From Bradyrhizobium sp. RD5-C2 (GTDB taxonomy: Bacteria > Pseudomonadota > Alphaproteobacteria > Rhizobiales > Xanthobacteraceae): a stretch of 64,000 nt of DNA. The stretch spans positions 165,466 to 229,465 of the forward strand of contig NZ_BOVL01000019.1 in the NCBI RefSeq assembly GCF_019972155.1, in the 5' to 3' direction. The first letter of the stretch is position 1, and every line of letters begins with the position of its first letter. The position numbers and the translations under genes are program-made. Positions 8,712 to 16,759 of this stretch are shown here, piece by piece. The notes beneath the pieces were generated by a model, which saw only the letters and a program-made list of their open reading frames with translations, was not told where the DNA came from and searched no databases.

Positions 8712-9035
8712 ATGTCGCGTTTCACGGTCCACGATCTGGCCGCTACCATCGACGCCCGTGCTGCAACGGGCGGCGAGGCGTCCTACACCCGCAAGCTGCT
8801 CGACAAGGGTGCGGAGCATTGCGCGAAGAAATTGGGCGAGGAGGCGGTCGAGACCGTGATCGCCGCGGTCGGGAATGACCGAGATCATCTCATCGCTGAA
8901 AGTGCCGATCTCGTGTTTCACCTGCTGGTTCTGTTGAAATCACGCGGCGTGAAGCTGGAGGATGTCGAGGCCGCGCTGGAGAAGCGCACCTCGATGTCGG
9001 GACTGGAAGAGAAGGCGGCGCGCAAGCGCGACTAG
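8712..9035 (+). CDS. hisE: HisE, phosphoribosyl-ATP pyrophosphatase
   Basis: A 107-residue all-alpha MazG-like enzyme that hydrolyses phosphoribosyl-ATP to phosphoribosyl-AMP, step 2 of histidine synthesis. KKLGEEAVETVIAA and ESADLVFHLLVLL carry the E-x-x-E and E-x-x-D metal ligands. I chose the ATG at 8712 over the TTG directly before it. It is the stand-alone form, not fused to HisI. coaA begins 35 bases downstream on the same strand. Confidence 0.95.
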   Translation: MSRFTVHDLAATIDARAATGGEASYTRKLLDKGAEHCAKKLGEEAVETVIAAVGNDRDHLIAESADLVFHLLVLLKSRGVKLEDVEAALEKRTSMSGLEEKAARKRD

Positions 9036-9070
9036 CGCACATGATCGAGCGCATTGAGAGGGGCGGCCTT

Positions 9071-10027
9071 ATGGACATCCGGTCACCAGATCAGCAATAC
9101 AACCCCTATCGCACCTTCACGCGCCAGCAATGGTCGCATCTGCGCGACGATACGCCGATGACGCTCGAGCCGGGCGAGTTCGACCGCCTGCGTTCGATGC
9201 ACGACCGCCTCGATTTGCAGGAGGTCGAGGACATCTACCTGCCATTGTCGCGACTGCTCTCCATTTATGTCGATGCGACCCAGCGGCTGTATTATTCGCA
9301 GCGCCAGTTCCTCAACATCCGCGACCGCAAGATGCCCTATATCGTCGGCGTCGCCGGCTCGGTCGCGGTCGGCAAGTCGACCACGGCGCGCGTGCTGCAG
9401 GCGCTGTTGGCGCGCTGGTCGCCGCGCCCGAAGGTCGATCTGATCACGACCGACGGTTTCCTGTTTCCGAATGCCGTGCTCGAGCGGCAGGGCATCATGC
9501 AGAAGAAGGGTTTTCCCGAGAGCTACGATCTGCCGACGCTGCTGTCGTTCCTCAGCGACATCAAGGCAGGGCGACGCCGGGTGCGTGCGCCGGTGTATTC
9601 GCATCTGACCTACGACATCGTGCCGAACAAATGGGTCGAGATCGACCAGCCCGACATCCTGATCGTCGAGGGCGTCAACGTGCTGCAGACCGGGCGGCTG
9701 CCGCGCGACGGCAAGGCGGTGCCGTTCGTCTCCGACTTCTTCGATTTCTCGGTCTATATCGACGCCGACGAGTCCGCGCTGCGGCAGTGGTACATCAAGC
9801 GCTTCCTGGCGCTGCGCGACACCGCGTTCACCGATCCAAGGTCCTACTTCCACCGCTATGCGCCGCTGTCGGACGAGGAAGCAACCGCAACCGCGATCGC
9901 AATCTGGGAGCGCACCAACCTCGCAAATCTCGAGGACAACATCCTGCCGACCCGGCCGCGCGCGACGCTGATCCTGAAGAAGGGCGCCGACCACGTGGTG
10001 CAGACGGTCGCGCTGCGCCGGCTGTAA
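9071..10027 (+). CDS. coaA: CoaA, type I pantothenate kinase
   Basis: A 318-residue P-loop kinase that phosphorylates pantothenate in the first committed step of coenzyme A synthesis. The Walker A motif is GVAGSVAVGKSTTAR at about residues 94-108. The substrate segment VDLITTDGFLFPN and IVEGVNVLQ follow, with DFSVYIDAD and a family-like RATLILKKG end. I chose the ATG at 9071 (MDIRSPDQQYNPY) over the in-frame ATG at 9041 because it gives the usual family length. It follows hisE directly, as in other Bradyrhizobiaceae. Confidence 0.95.
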   Translation: MDIRSPDQQYNPYRTFTRQQWSHLRDDTPMTLEPGEFDRLRSMHDRLDLQEVEDIYLPLSRLLSIYVDATQRLYYSQRQFLNIRDRKMPYIVGVAGSVAVGKSTTARVLQALLARWSPRPKVDLITTDGFLFPNAVLERQGIMQKKGFPESYDLPTLLSFLSDIKAGRRRVRAPVYSHLTYDIVPNKWVEIDQPDILIVEGVNVLQTGRLPRDGKAVPFVSDFFDFSVYIDADESALRQWYIKRFLALRDTAFTDPRSYFHRYAPLSDEEATATAIAIWERTNLANLEDNILPTRPRATLILKKGADHVVQTVALRRL

Positions 10028-10043
10028 CACCCGCTGTTCTGGT

Positions 10044-10128
10044 CGTCATTGCGAGGAGCGGAGCGACGAAGCAATCCATGTTTCCGTTATGCGGCGCGGT
10101 GGATTGCTTCGCTTCGCTCGCAATGACG
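10044..10128. repeat. dispersed Bradyrhizobium-type intergenic palindrome
   Basis: CGTCATTGCGAGGAGCGGAG at 10044 starts a left arm ending GAAGCAATCCA (10078). The right arm TGGATTGCTTCGCTTCGCTC starts at 10100 and ends GCAATGACG (10128). The arms form an imperfect stem of about 29-35 bp around a short loop. Repeats of this kind are scattered between genes in Bradyrhizobium and relatives. It lies between the convergent coaA and histidine kinase genes and may act as a bidirectional terminator. Confidence 0.8.
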
Positions 10129-10135
10129 GGTAGAT

Positions 10136-12421
10136 TTACGCCGCGACATGCCGCGCAGCGGCGAGGCCTGCGAGCGCTTCCTCAAGCTTCTCGCGGTCGA
10201 GCGGCTTGATCAGAAAACCATCCATGCCGGCTTCGAAGCAGGCATAGCGATCTTCCACCAGCGTGTTGGCGGTCAGTGCCAGGATCGGCGTCCGGCGTCC
10301 GGACTGACCAGCCAGCCCGCCGGACTCGTGGGCGCGGATTTGCTTGGTGGTCTCGATGCCGTTGAGGCGCGGCATCTGGATGTCCATCAGCACGAGATCG
10401 TAGGGCGTGCCGGCGGACGTCGCCGAGAGCCAGGATTCCATCGCCTGCTCGCCATTGGTTGTGATGACCACGGTGTGGCCGAGCCGGGCGAGCAGCGAGC
10501 GCATCAGGAGCGCGTTGATCTCATTGTCTTCAGCGACCAGGATCGAGAGCCCTGGTGGCGCGGCCGCCGGCGCAGTGGGCGCGGACTCCGTGTCCGTCTC
10601 GATCGCAGTGCTTGGCGTCACAAGGCTTGGCATCATGAGGCTTGGCGCGGTGATTTCGGGTGACGCGGTCAGGCGAGCGGCGAGCGACGACGCCCGCAGC
10701 GGCTTGACCAGATAGCCGGTGAGCATGGTTGTCTCGGAGGCCGAAAGGTCCTGCCGCGTCGCCGGCGTCACCATCACGATGCGATGGGTAGTGTGGATGC
10801 GGGCAGCGTTGGCGAACGTCTCGATCGTCGGCGTGCCGAGCGTGTGATCGATCAGCACCGTGTGCCAGCTCCGCTCCGGCAGCAAGGCCTTGGCGACATC
10901 GGCATCCGACACGATGCAGGTCTGCGCGCCCCAGCGTTGCAGCCGCCGCGAGATCAGCGAGGCCTGGATGCTGTGCGGTGCGACCAGCATGATGGATTGG
11001 CCGGCGAGATCAGGCGCGGTGAAGCCGTTGGCCTCGCCGCTGTCGGCAGCGACGAGCGGAATCGAGACCTCGAAGGTCGAGCCCGCGCCCGGCGTGCTTG
11101 CGAGCGAGATCCGGCCGCCCATTCGCTTGACGATGCGGTCGCTGATCGAGAGGCCGAGGCCGGTGCCGCCATAGCTGCGCGCGATGCGGTCGTCGGCCTG
11201 CTCGAATTCCCGGAAGATGCGCTGCTGCGCTTCCGGTGCGATGCCGATGCCGGTGTCGCGAACCAGGAAGCTGATCTCGTCCGGCCAGATGCCGGGCTCG
11301 ACGATCAGCGCCACGCCGCCGGTCGCGGTGAACTTGATGGCGTTGCCGGCGAGATTGAGCAGCACCTGGCGCAGCCGCGCGGCGTCGCCGGTCACCTGCA
11401 TCGGCAACCGCTCGTCGACATAGGCGGCGATCTCGATGCCCTTGGCCTCCGCGCGCGGCGCCAGCAATTCGGTGATCTCCTCGATCAGGCCGGACAGCGC
11501 GAAGGCGCGGTGTTCGAGATCGATCTTGCCGGCTTCGATCTTGGAATAATCGAGCAGCTCCTCGATCAGCGCGAGCAGCGCGTCGCCGGAGGTCTTGACC
11601 GCCTTGACGTAGGTGGTCTGCTCCGGCGTCAGCTGGGTGTCCATCAGCAGTCCGCTCATGCCGATGATGCCGTTCAGCGGGGTGCGGATCTCGTGGCTGG
11701 CCATCGCAAGGAAGCGCGACTTGGCGCGGTTGGCGGCGTCGGCCTGATCGCGCGCCTCGGCCAGCGCGCGCTCGCTCTCGGTGCGGTCGGTGACGTCGCG
11801 GCCGACGCTCTGCATCTCCGCCGGCGCGCCGGCATCGTTGCGCACGAGGCCCTCGCGCCAGGCGATCCAGCGCGGCCCGAGCGGTCCCTCGATCTTCTGG
11901 TCGTAGACCCGCGTGCCGTTGGATTCGAGTGCGGTGTCGCCCTGCTCGAGCACCTTGAGGGTAGCGGTGCTGCCGATCAATTCGCCACGGGGGATCTGCG
12001 CCAGCGCGCAATAGGCGTCGTTGGCATAGGTGATGAGGCCGTCGAGGTCGCGCAGCACGATCAAATCGTCCTGCGCCTCGAACAGGGTGGAGGCGCGCTG
12101 TTCGGCTTCCTGCAGTTCCCAGTTGCGGTCGGCCATCGCCTCATTGTGCATGGCGATGGTGCGCAGCCGTCTGCGCATCAGCCGCAGCCGGATGCCGAGC
12201 GTCACGATCCAGAGACAGGCGAGCGCGAACAGGAAGCTGACGCCGATCGCGAATATATTGGGATCGTAGCCGCTGTGGCTCGAGAGCGCGCCGGAAATGA
12301 ACCCGAAGGCGCCGCCGAATGCGACGGAAAAGATCGTGAAGGAACGGACGATCGTCGCGACCCAGGAATGGCGTCGCAGGAAGCGGCGAAGGCGTAACTT
12401 GATCCGGAAGAAACGCCCCAT
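10136..12421 (-). CDS. membrane hybrid sensor histidine kinase with two receiver domains
   Basis: A 761-residue hybrid kinase. Two membrane segments (about 23-48 and 58-80) flank a very short periplasmic loop. A coiled stretch leads to a PAS/PAC domain (about 110-215), then HisKA with MASHEIRTPLNGIIG (His near 243). The HATPase has N box NLAGNAIKFTA and G boxes DTGIGI and GGTGLGLSI. The first receiver (about 490-600) keeps Asp in VLIDHTLG and Lys in LVKPL but has APHS where the acidic pair should be. The second is canonical (AEDNEIN, LVLMDIQMP, LIKPL). The start is the ATG at 12421. The signal is unknown and no partner regulator is adjacent. Confidence 0.92.
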   Translation of the reverse strand: MGRFFRIKLRLRRFLRRHSWVATIVRSFTIFSVAFGGAFGFISGALSSHSGYDPNIFAIGVSFLFALACLWIVTLGIRLRLMRRRLRTIAMHNEAMADRNWELQEAEQRASTLFEAQDDLIVLRDLDGLITYANDAYCALAQIPRGELIGSTATLKVLEQGDTALESNGTRVYDQKIEGPLGPRWIAWREGLVRNDAGAPAEMQSVGRDVTDRTESERALAEARDQADAANRAKSRFLAMASHEIRTPLNGIIGMSGLLMDTQLTPEQTTYVKAVKTSGDALLALIEELLDYSKIEAGKIDLEHRAFALSGLIEEITELLAPRAEAKGIEIAAYVDERLPMQVTGDAARLRQVLLNLAGNAIKFTATGGVALIVEPGIWPDEISFLVRDTGIGIAPEAQQRIFREFEQADDRIARSYGGTGLGLSISDRIVKRMGGRISLASTPGAGSTFEVSIPLVAADSGEANGFTAPDLAGQSIMLVAPHSIQASLISRRLQRWGAQTCIVSDADVAKALLPERSWHTVLIDHTLGTPTIETFANAARIHTTHRIVMVTPATRQDLSASETTMLTGYLVKPLRASSLAARLTASPEITAPSLMMPSLVTPSTAIETDTESAPTAPAAAPPGLSILVAEDNEINALLMRSLLARLGHTVVITTNGEQAMESWLSATSAGTPYDLVLMDIQMPRLNGIETTKQIRAHESGGLAGQSGRRTPILALTANTLVEDRYACFEAGMDGFLIKPLDREKLEEALAGLAAARHVAA

Positions 12422-12524
12422 CAATGGTGGTCCTGAGAGTGCCGATCTGCCGATGACGATGCGTCGGCCACCTTGAAAAGTGCTTGAGGTTGGTGGCCGT
12501 TTCGCGCCGCCCCTCGCAACAGGG

Positions 12525-13043
12525 TTAGCGCGGGGTTAACTCCGCCATTGTCTGGTCGAGGAAGCGCGCGTGCGGCTCTAGCGCTGCCGCCTCGAGGCGG
12601 CGGTGTCCGCCGCGGGCGCTGACGATCAGGGCCGCGGCATCGCGCGCCGAGAACGTCTTCGACTGCACGTAGACGCGGTAATCGAACGGACCGTCATGAG
12701 AAAGATAGATGATGGGGCCGGTTGCGGTCGGCGCGCCGGAAATCCCGATCAGCTGCGGCACTGAACTGCTTTCGCAGGCGCCGGCCTCGGCATCGTCGAT
12801 GTCGTCGATCACGGTGAAGTCGGCGGCCTCGGCGCTGTCGGCGACCCGGACCCGGACGGTGGCAAGGCTGGGGTCGTCGGTGAAGCTGACGTGAAGCTGC
12901 GCCTGCCAGGGGACCGATGCGATTTGCATCGTGGCGCCGCCGACCTCGATGCAGGGCCGGGGACCCGGCAGGAATTCAGCGCGGGCGAATACCGCGGCCA
13001 CGGCAAGGGGGACCACCGAGGCCAAAACCTTCATACGCAACAT
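12525..13043 (-). CDS. small secreted protein of unknown function
   Basis: About 172 residues from the ATG at 13043 (MLRMKVLAS...). A classical signal peptide with a hydrophobic core LASVVPLAVAAVFARA suggests export, with cleavage near residues 18-20. The mature part has two cysteines, in PRPCIEVGG and AGACESSS, that could form a disulfide. The protein resembles conserved periplasmic proteins of Bradyrhizobium with no assigned role. The start is uncertain: ATGs at 13064, 13043 and 13034 are in frame. Confidence 0.65.
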   Translation of the reverse strand: MLRMKVLASVVPLAVAAVFARAEFLPGPRPCIEVGGATMQIASVPWQAQLHVSFTDDPSLATVRVRVADSAEAADFTVIDDIDDAEAGACESSSVPQLIGISGAPTATGPIIYLSHDGPFDYRVYVQSKTFSARDAAALIVSARGGHRRLEAAALEPHARFLDQTMAELTPR

Positions 13044-13174
13044 GACACAACTCGCTCGACCCAAGCTTGCCGCGGACCGCGGTGCTTATGGTTTGCGCAG
13101 CGTAAATGAGAGTGGTTACCGTCGCGTTGACGCGGATGATTCCGGCATGAATCGGGACAGTGCTGCGGTTCGAG

Positions 13175-13993
13175 TCAGGCCGCGCGGCGCAGATCGTCGG
13201 CCAATGCACGATAGGACAGCGCTTCGGCGAGATGCAGCCGGCCGATCGTCTCGGCGCCGTCGAGATCGGCGAGCGTGCGCGCCACCCGCAGCACGCGGTG
13301 ATAGCCGCGCGCGGTGAGGTGCATGTTCTCGGCCGCCTCGCGCAGCAACTTCTGGCCATGCGCGTCGGGCTGCGCGATGGTCTCGAGCAGCGCGCTCGGT
13401 GCTTCCGCATTGGTGCGGACATGCGGCATGCCGGCCGCAGCGTAGCGCGCGAGCTGGATGTCGCGCGCGGCCGCGACGCGTGCGGCGACCTCGGCCGATC
13501 CCTCCGCCGGCGGCGGCAGGATCAGATCCGCCGCGGTCACGGCCGGGACCTCGATCCGCAGATCGATGCGATCCATCAGTGGGCCGGAGATCCGCATCTG
13601 GTAGTCGGCGGTGCAGCGGTCGAGCCGGCCGCGCTTGCAGGAATAGCCGGGCTCATAGGCGTGGCCGCAGCGGCACGGGTTCATTGCCGCGACCAGCATG
13701 AAGCGCGCCGGATAGGTGACGCGGTGGTTGGCGCGGCTCACCGAAACCTCGCCGTTCTCCAACGGCTGGCGCAGCGAATCCAGCACCCGCGGATCGAACT
13801 CCGGCAATTCGTCGAGGAACAGCACGCCCTGATGCGCGAGCGAGATCTCGCCGGGCTTGGCGCGCATGCCGCCGCCGGTGAGCGCCGCCATGCTGGCGGA
13901 ATGATGCGGGCTGCGGAACGGGCGCCGCGCGGTCAACGCGCCGTCGCGGATCTCGCCGGCGACCGACGCGATCATCGAGACTTCGAGCAATTC
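13175..13993 (-). pseudogene. comM: comM (yifB) 3' fragment, downstream of the IS1595 insertion
   Basis: This is the C-terminal part of the ComM/YifB Mg-chelatase-like AAA+ ATPase. It begins at SELLEVSMIASVAGEI and contains the sensor and arginine-finger region (FLDELPEFDPRVLDSLRQPLE, an AAMNPC motif, the cysteines of CRCGHAY, GPLMDRIDL) and the C-terminal Mg_chelatase_C domain ending LADDLRRAA. The Walker A part lies in the next fragment, 3.7 kb away on the same strand. The reading frame is clean, so the interruption looks recent. ComM is a hexameric branch-migration helicase for recombination during natural transformation. An ATG (13999) exists within the repeat end, but a fragment without Walker A cannot work. 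Confidence 0.95.
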
Positions 13994-14016
13994 CGGCATT
14001 AGGTAGCAAACTCACC
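13986..14016. repeat. left target duplication and terminal inverted repeat of the IS1595 element
   Basis: AGCAATTC (13986-13993) is the duplicated target. The 23-bp repeat (13994-14016) runs from CGGCATTAGG to AACTCACC and is the exact reverse complement of 17715-17737. Identity stops directly after base 14016. Confidence 0.95.
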
Positions 14017-14188
14017 TAATTGCCATTTTGGCTTTTACCCACGATCTCCACAGGGAGTACAACGGGATAAAGCACAGCAAAATCAGATGGATAGTTTAAT
14101 GTCAGAAAAACCCTATCCGAGGGTTGCATTTGTTCCTTGCGGGGTATCCGGGGAACTGGTACTAGACTGGCAACTCCTCGGAGAATCC

Positions 14189-14791
14189 ATGTCTGACGAC
14201 CCCATCAGCAGCGCTTTGGAGCGCATCCAACAGCACGACGCTCAAGCCGCATTCCATGCGGCCGAGTCGGTGCGTTGGAAAACGGTAGTCAACGCGCTGG
14301 ACGAGCTGGCACAGCGTGCTCCCCGCTTCACCGACCTTTCACCCACGACCACACCAGGAGCGGCGGTCGCGCAGACTGCGCGCATCTCGACAAAGGCTTG
14401 GGCCGCTGGCGAGTTTTTGGGTGTGCCGTTCGCAACGGCGGCAAAGGCCATTTTTCAGGCCCGCTTTGACGCTGCCGGTAAAGCGTCGCCGGCTCCCGTC
14501 GAGGATATTCGGGAAGCTCTTTTGCAAGGGACATACAACTTCGGCACCTCAAACGCAGATGTGCAGAAGCAGGGTATTCGCATTTCACTCGGCAAGAATT
14601 CGGCACTCTTCGTGAAGCTGCCGAACACAGATTTATTCGGCTTGCTTGAATGGTATCCGGGCCTTCGAAAGCCGACGCCGAAGGCGCGCGTGGCGAAGCC
14701 GCAAGACGAGAAGGAGCCTACTTCTGACCCTTATTTCACCGCGTCTGAGGACGCCATCGTGGCGGAGGATGACAAGGCGAAGGGCCTATAA
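14189..14791 (+). CDS. unknown passenger protein of the IS1595 element
   Basis: A 200-residue protein beginning MSDDPISSALERIQQHDAQ, placed at the ATG at 14189 because CGGAGAATCC gives a ribosome site; an upstream in-frame ATG at 14087 has no such site. Residues 1-60 are likely helical; a Pro/Thr-rich stretch follows. The C-terminus is charged (KARVAKPQDEKEP, DDKAKGL). There is no membrane segment, signal peptide or motif that I recognise. A factor-independent terminator follows six bases after the stop, so it is a single-gene transcript. Confidence 0.6.
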   Translation: MSDDPISSALERIQQHDAQAAFHAAESVRWKTVVNALDELAQRAPRFTDLSPTTTPGAAVAQTARISTKAWAAGEFLGVPFATAAKAIFQARFDAAGKASPAPVEDIREALLQGTYNFGTSNADVQKQGIRISLGKNSALFVKLPNTDLFGLLEWYPGLRKPTPKARVAKPQDEKEPTSDPYFTASEDAIVAEDDKAKGL

Positions 14792-14796
14792 AACAA

Positions 14797-14820
14797 AACC
14801 GGAGCCGCGAGGCTCCGGTT
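14797..14820 (+). terminator. factor-independent terminator
   Basis: A perfect 10-bp stem, AACCGGAGCC-GCGA-GGCTCCGGTT, lies directly after the passenger gene stop. It is preceded by A-rich sequence and followed by TCTATAAA, a weak T-tract. Confidence 0.8.
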
Positions 14821-14829
14821 CTATAAAAT

Positions 14830-14897
14830 GGGGATGGCGTAGTGCGGGGTGCGGCTTTCCATCCAACGCCCCGAGGGTGCAAATCCCTCCATCTCCA
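14830..14897 (+). ncRNA. tRNA-like segment (acceptor stem plus T arm)
   Basis: GGGGATG (14830-14836) pairs over 7 bp with CATCTCC (14890-14896), with one G-T pair and A as discriminator. Just inside it is a T arm, GAGGG-TGCAAAT-CCCTC. These two arms have tRNA geometry. The middle 34 bases are too short for normal D and anticodon arms; the best fit is a stem with a bulge around TCCATCC, and the 3' end reads CCG rather than CCA. It may be a decayed tRNA or a non-coding RNA with a tRNA-like fold. A terminator lies 120 bases downstream. Confidence 0.35.
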
Positions 14898-15018
14898 CCG
14901 TACCACCGCTAGAGGGCCAATCTTGGCGGAAAAACCCTCTGGCATGTTCAACCCCGAGACCCTTACCGAGGGCAGAGACTAGGAGTATCCCATGTGGCAA
15001 GCCCACATAATAGTTCAC

Positions 15019-15039
15019 GGGGCTTAACGCCCCATTTTT
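15019..15039 (+). terminator. factor-independent terminator
   Basis: GGGGC-TTAAC-GCCCC followed by ATTTTT. It ends any plus-strand transcript from the 14822-15018 stretch, which contains no protein gene, and so supports a non-coding transcript covering the tRNA-like segment. Confidence 0.75.
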
Positions 15040-15060
15040 AGCAGACCCGCCGAATCGCGT

Positions 15061-15285
15061 CTAGCGCGGCATGAAAATGCCGCGCTTCTTTTCATCCTCG
15101 ACAAATGAAACGCCACCTTTTTCCAGTGCAGCTTGCATTGCCGTTAGATTGTTTCGCGTCGGCTCCCGCCTGCCTGCCTCAAAGTCTCGAACGGTCGAAA
15201 CGCCCACGCTCGCGGCTTTTGCAAGCGCGTCTTGAGGCCAATTTAGCCATGCTCGGGCGGCTCGACACTGTTCCGGCGACATCAT
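15061..15285 (-). CDS. XRE-type helix-turn-helix regulator
   Basis: A 74-residue protein consisting almost only of an XRE helix-turn-helix: QCRAARAWLNWPQDALAKAASVG is helices 1-2, and VSTVRDFEAGRREPTRNN is the recognition helix region (each split here by about residue 30). It ends in KGGVSFVEDE, typical of small stand-alone regulators on mobile elements. A perfect 23-bp palindrome lies 4 bases upstream of its start, between it and the divergent transposase gene, so it probably represses itself and perhaps the transposase. Confidence 0.85.
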   Translation of the reverse strand: MMSPEQCRAARAWLNWPQDALAKAASVGVSTVRDFEAGRREPTRNNLTAMQAALEKGGVSFVEDEKKRGIFMPR

Positions 15286-15288
15286 CGC

Positions 15289-15337
15289 AATATGTTGACA
15301 GTCAACATATTCGTCAAGGTCAACGATTTAAGTTGAC
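15289..15337. promoter_or_regulatory. palindromic operator between the XRE gene and the transposase gene
   Basis: AATATGTTGAC (15289-15299) and GTCAACATATT (15301-15311) form a perfect palindrome around one central A. A second, looser dyad, GTCAAC-7 bases-GTTGAC (15319-15337), repeats the same GTCAAC/GTTGAC half-site. Both lie in the divergent region of the XRE and transposase genes, the expected place for XRE binding. Confidence 0.65.
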
Positions 15338-15387
15338 GTCATTACTTTCAACACTTATCAATGAGGTCAACGGAAAACGTTGGTCTC

Positions 15388-16353
15388 ATGTCGCAACACT
15401 TCCTTCTCACGGCAAAGGCGACGTCGCTAAGTTTAGCGAAGGTCGCCCGTTTGTCGGACGAGGAAGCCTATCAGACCTTCAAGCTTGTCCGTTGGGCCGC
15501 CACTGACGGCGAGCCGGTTTGCCCTCGGTGCGGTTGCGTCGCGGTCTACACTTACGCGACCCGCAAGCTGTTCAAGTGCAAGGCCTGCAATCACCAATTC
15601 AGCGTGACGAGCGGGACCATCTTCGCCAGCCGCAAACTATCGATCCGTGACTACTTGCTTGCCATCGCCATTTTCGTGAATGGCGCGAAGGGCCATAGCG
15701 CGCTCCAACTGAGCCGTGACCTGGACTGCCAATACAAGACGGCTTTCGTGATGGCGCATAAAATCCGCGAAGCTCTTGCGTCCGAAGCTAACGGCGCAAT
15801 CGTTTCGGGTGAGGTCGAAGTGGACGGTGCATACTTCGGCGGTCACGTTCGCCCGTCCAATCGCCGTGTTGACCGCAAAGACCGTCGCCTTGCTGAAAAC
15901 CAAACCGGCAAGCGCCGCGTGGTTGTCATTATGCGCGAGCGCGGCGGTCGGACGCTGCCATTCGTGTTCAAGTCGGAAGATGCTTCGGTTGTTACGATTG
16001 CCCGCACCGTCGCGCCCGGCAGCACCGTCTACGCTGACGAGGCCGTGCATTGGGACGCGCTACATGCGCGCTTCCTGACGAAGCGGATCAATCATTCCGA
16101 GGCCTATTCAACCGAGGAAGCTAACACCAACCAAGCGGAATCGTTTTTCTCTCGCTTGCGTCGCGCTGAAATCGGCATTCATCACCACGTTGCCGGGCCG
16201 TACCTGTCAGCCTATGCCAGCGAAATGGCGTGGCGCGAAAACAACCGGCGCGTGAGCAATGGCGAACAATATTTGATGACCACTAGCGCCACTCTCAACC
16301 ATCCCGTGTCTCGCCAATGGAAAGGCTACTGGCAACGGTCGGAGCGTCAATAA
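15388..16353 (+). CDS. IS1595-family (ISXO2-like) transposase
   Basis: A 321-residue transposase. An N-terminal zinc ribbon, CPRCGC...CKAC (about residues 45-70), is followed by a helix-turn-helix-like region (SALQLSRDLDCQYKTAFV) and the ISXO2-type DDE domain. Its acidic residues lie in GEVEVDGAYFGG, TVYADEAVHWD and NQAESFFSRL. HHHVAGPYLSAYASEMAWR is the family's conserved C-terminal block. Length and domain order are complete, so the enzyme should be active. I chose the ATG at 15388; an in-frame ATG at 15361 is also possible. Confidence 0.92.
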   Translation: MSQHFLLTAKATSLSLAKVARLSDEEAYQTFKLVRWAATDGEPVCPRCGCVAVYTYATRKLFKCKACNHQFSVTSGTIFASRKLSIRDYLLAIAIFVNGAKGHSALQLSRDLDCQYKTAFVMAHKIREALASEANGAIVSGEVEVDGAYFGGHVRPSNRRVDRKDRRLAENQTGKRRVVVIMRERGGRTLPFVFKSEDASVVTIARTVAPGSTVYADEAVHWDALHARFLTKRINHSEAYSTEEANTNQAESFFSRLRRAEIGIHHHVAGPYLSAYASEMAWRENNRRVSNGEQYLMTTSATLNHPVSRQWKGYWQRSERQ

Positions 16354-16498
16354 TCCGACGCTGGCCTATCAAACGCTCCAACCCGTCATTGATAAATTGC
16401 CGGATGGTCGCGGCCTCGTCGCCATACAGCTTGCGGGCGACGCACTGATCCAGCAGCGCCTTCATGCCGTCCGGGAGGGTGGTAGATACTTTTGGCAC
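16295..16498 (-). CDS. small ribbon-helix-helix-like protein
   Basis: A 67-residue protein. MPKVSTTLPDGMKALLDQ fits the beta strand and first helix of a ribbon-helix-helix antitoxin or regulator, followed by a second helix, DEAATIRQFINDGLERL. Its 3' end overlaps the transposase 3' end by 59 bases tail to tail. The resemblance to ParD-type antitoxins is suggestive, but no toxin gene accompanies it. Confidence 0.55.
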   Translation of the reverse strand: MPKVSTTLPDGMKALLDQCVARKLYGDEAATIRQFINDGLERLIGQRRIIDAPTVASSLSIGETRDG

Positions 16499-16617
16499 AG
16501 ATACGCCACACGAGGTGCTTCAAAGACCCTTGGAAGGTGCCATAAAGAACCTTGCAGGGCGAATCCTTCTATGAGACATTTGAATTGTTGATTCGCCCGT
16601 CTAGATGGGCTTGGAAT

Positions 16618-16650
16618 TAAAAGAGGCCCCTTCTTGCGAAGAGGCCTCTA
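16618..16650 (-). terminator. terminator downstream of the tRNA-Thr-like gene
   Basis: Read on the minus strand, AGAGGCC and GGCCTCT form a stem around TCTTCGCAAGAAGG and are followed by TTTTAATT. It begins 3 bases after the CCA end of the tRNA gene, as expected for an expressed single tRNA transcript. Confidence 0.75.
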
Positions 16651-16652
16651 AG

Positions 16653-16743
16653 TGGTGAGGACGGCGGGACTCGAACCCACATTCTCCCGATTACAAATCG
16701 GGTGCTGTGCGCCGTGGCAGGCTTCCAGTTCAGCTACGTCCCC
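16653..16743 (-). tRNA. tRNA-Thr(UGU)-like gene with an extra segment before the anticodon arm
   Basis: Minus-strand fold: acceptor GGGGACG/CGTCCTC (7 bp, one G-T), discriminator A, encoded CCA. T arm GTGGG-TTCGAGT-CCCGC. Anticodon arm CCCGA-TTTGTAA-TCGGG, giving anticodon UGU (Thr). The D arm can be GCT-GAACTGGA-AGC. About 18 bases (CTGCCACGGCGCACAGCA) then lie where one base is usual. Alternatively the D stem is GCTG/CAGC with a 23-base loop. The body is 88 nt without CCA, against the usual 73. Its own terminator follows. It sits inside the IS1595 transposon. Whether it is charged or functional cannot be seen. Confidence 0.8.
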
Positions 16744-16759
16744 AATCGCTTCTAGGAAC

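Noticed and set aside
14830..14897. Calling this segment a standard functional tRNA.
   Set aside because: Acceptor and T arm fit, but the 34 bases between them cannot make normal D and anticodon arms, and no CCA is encoded.
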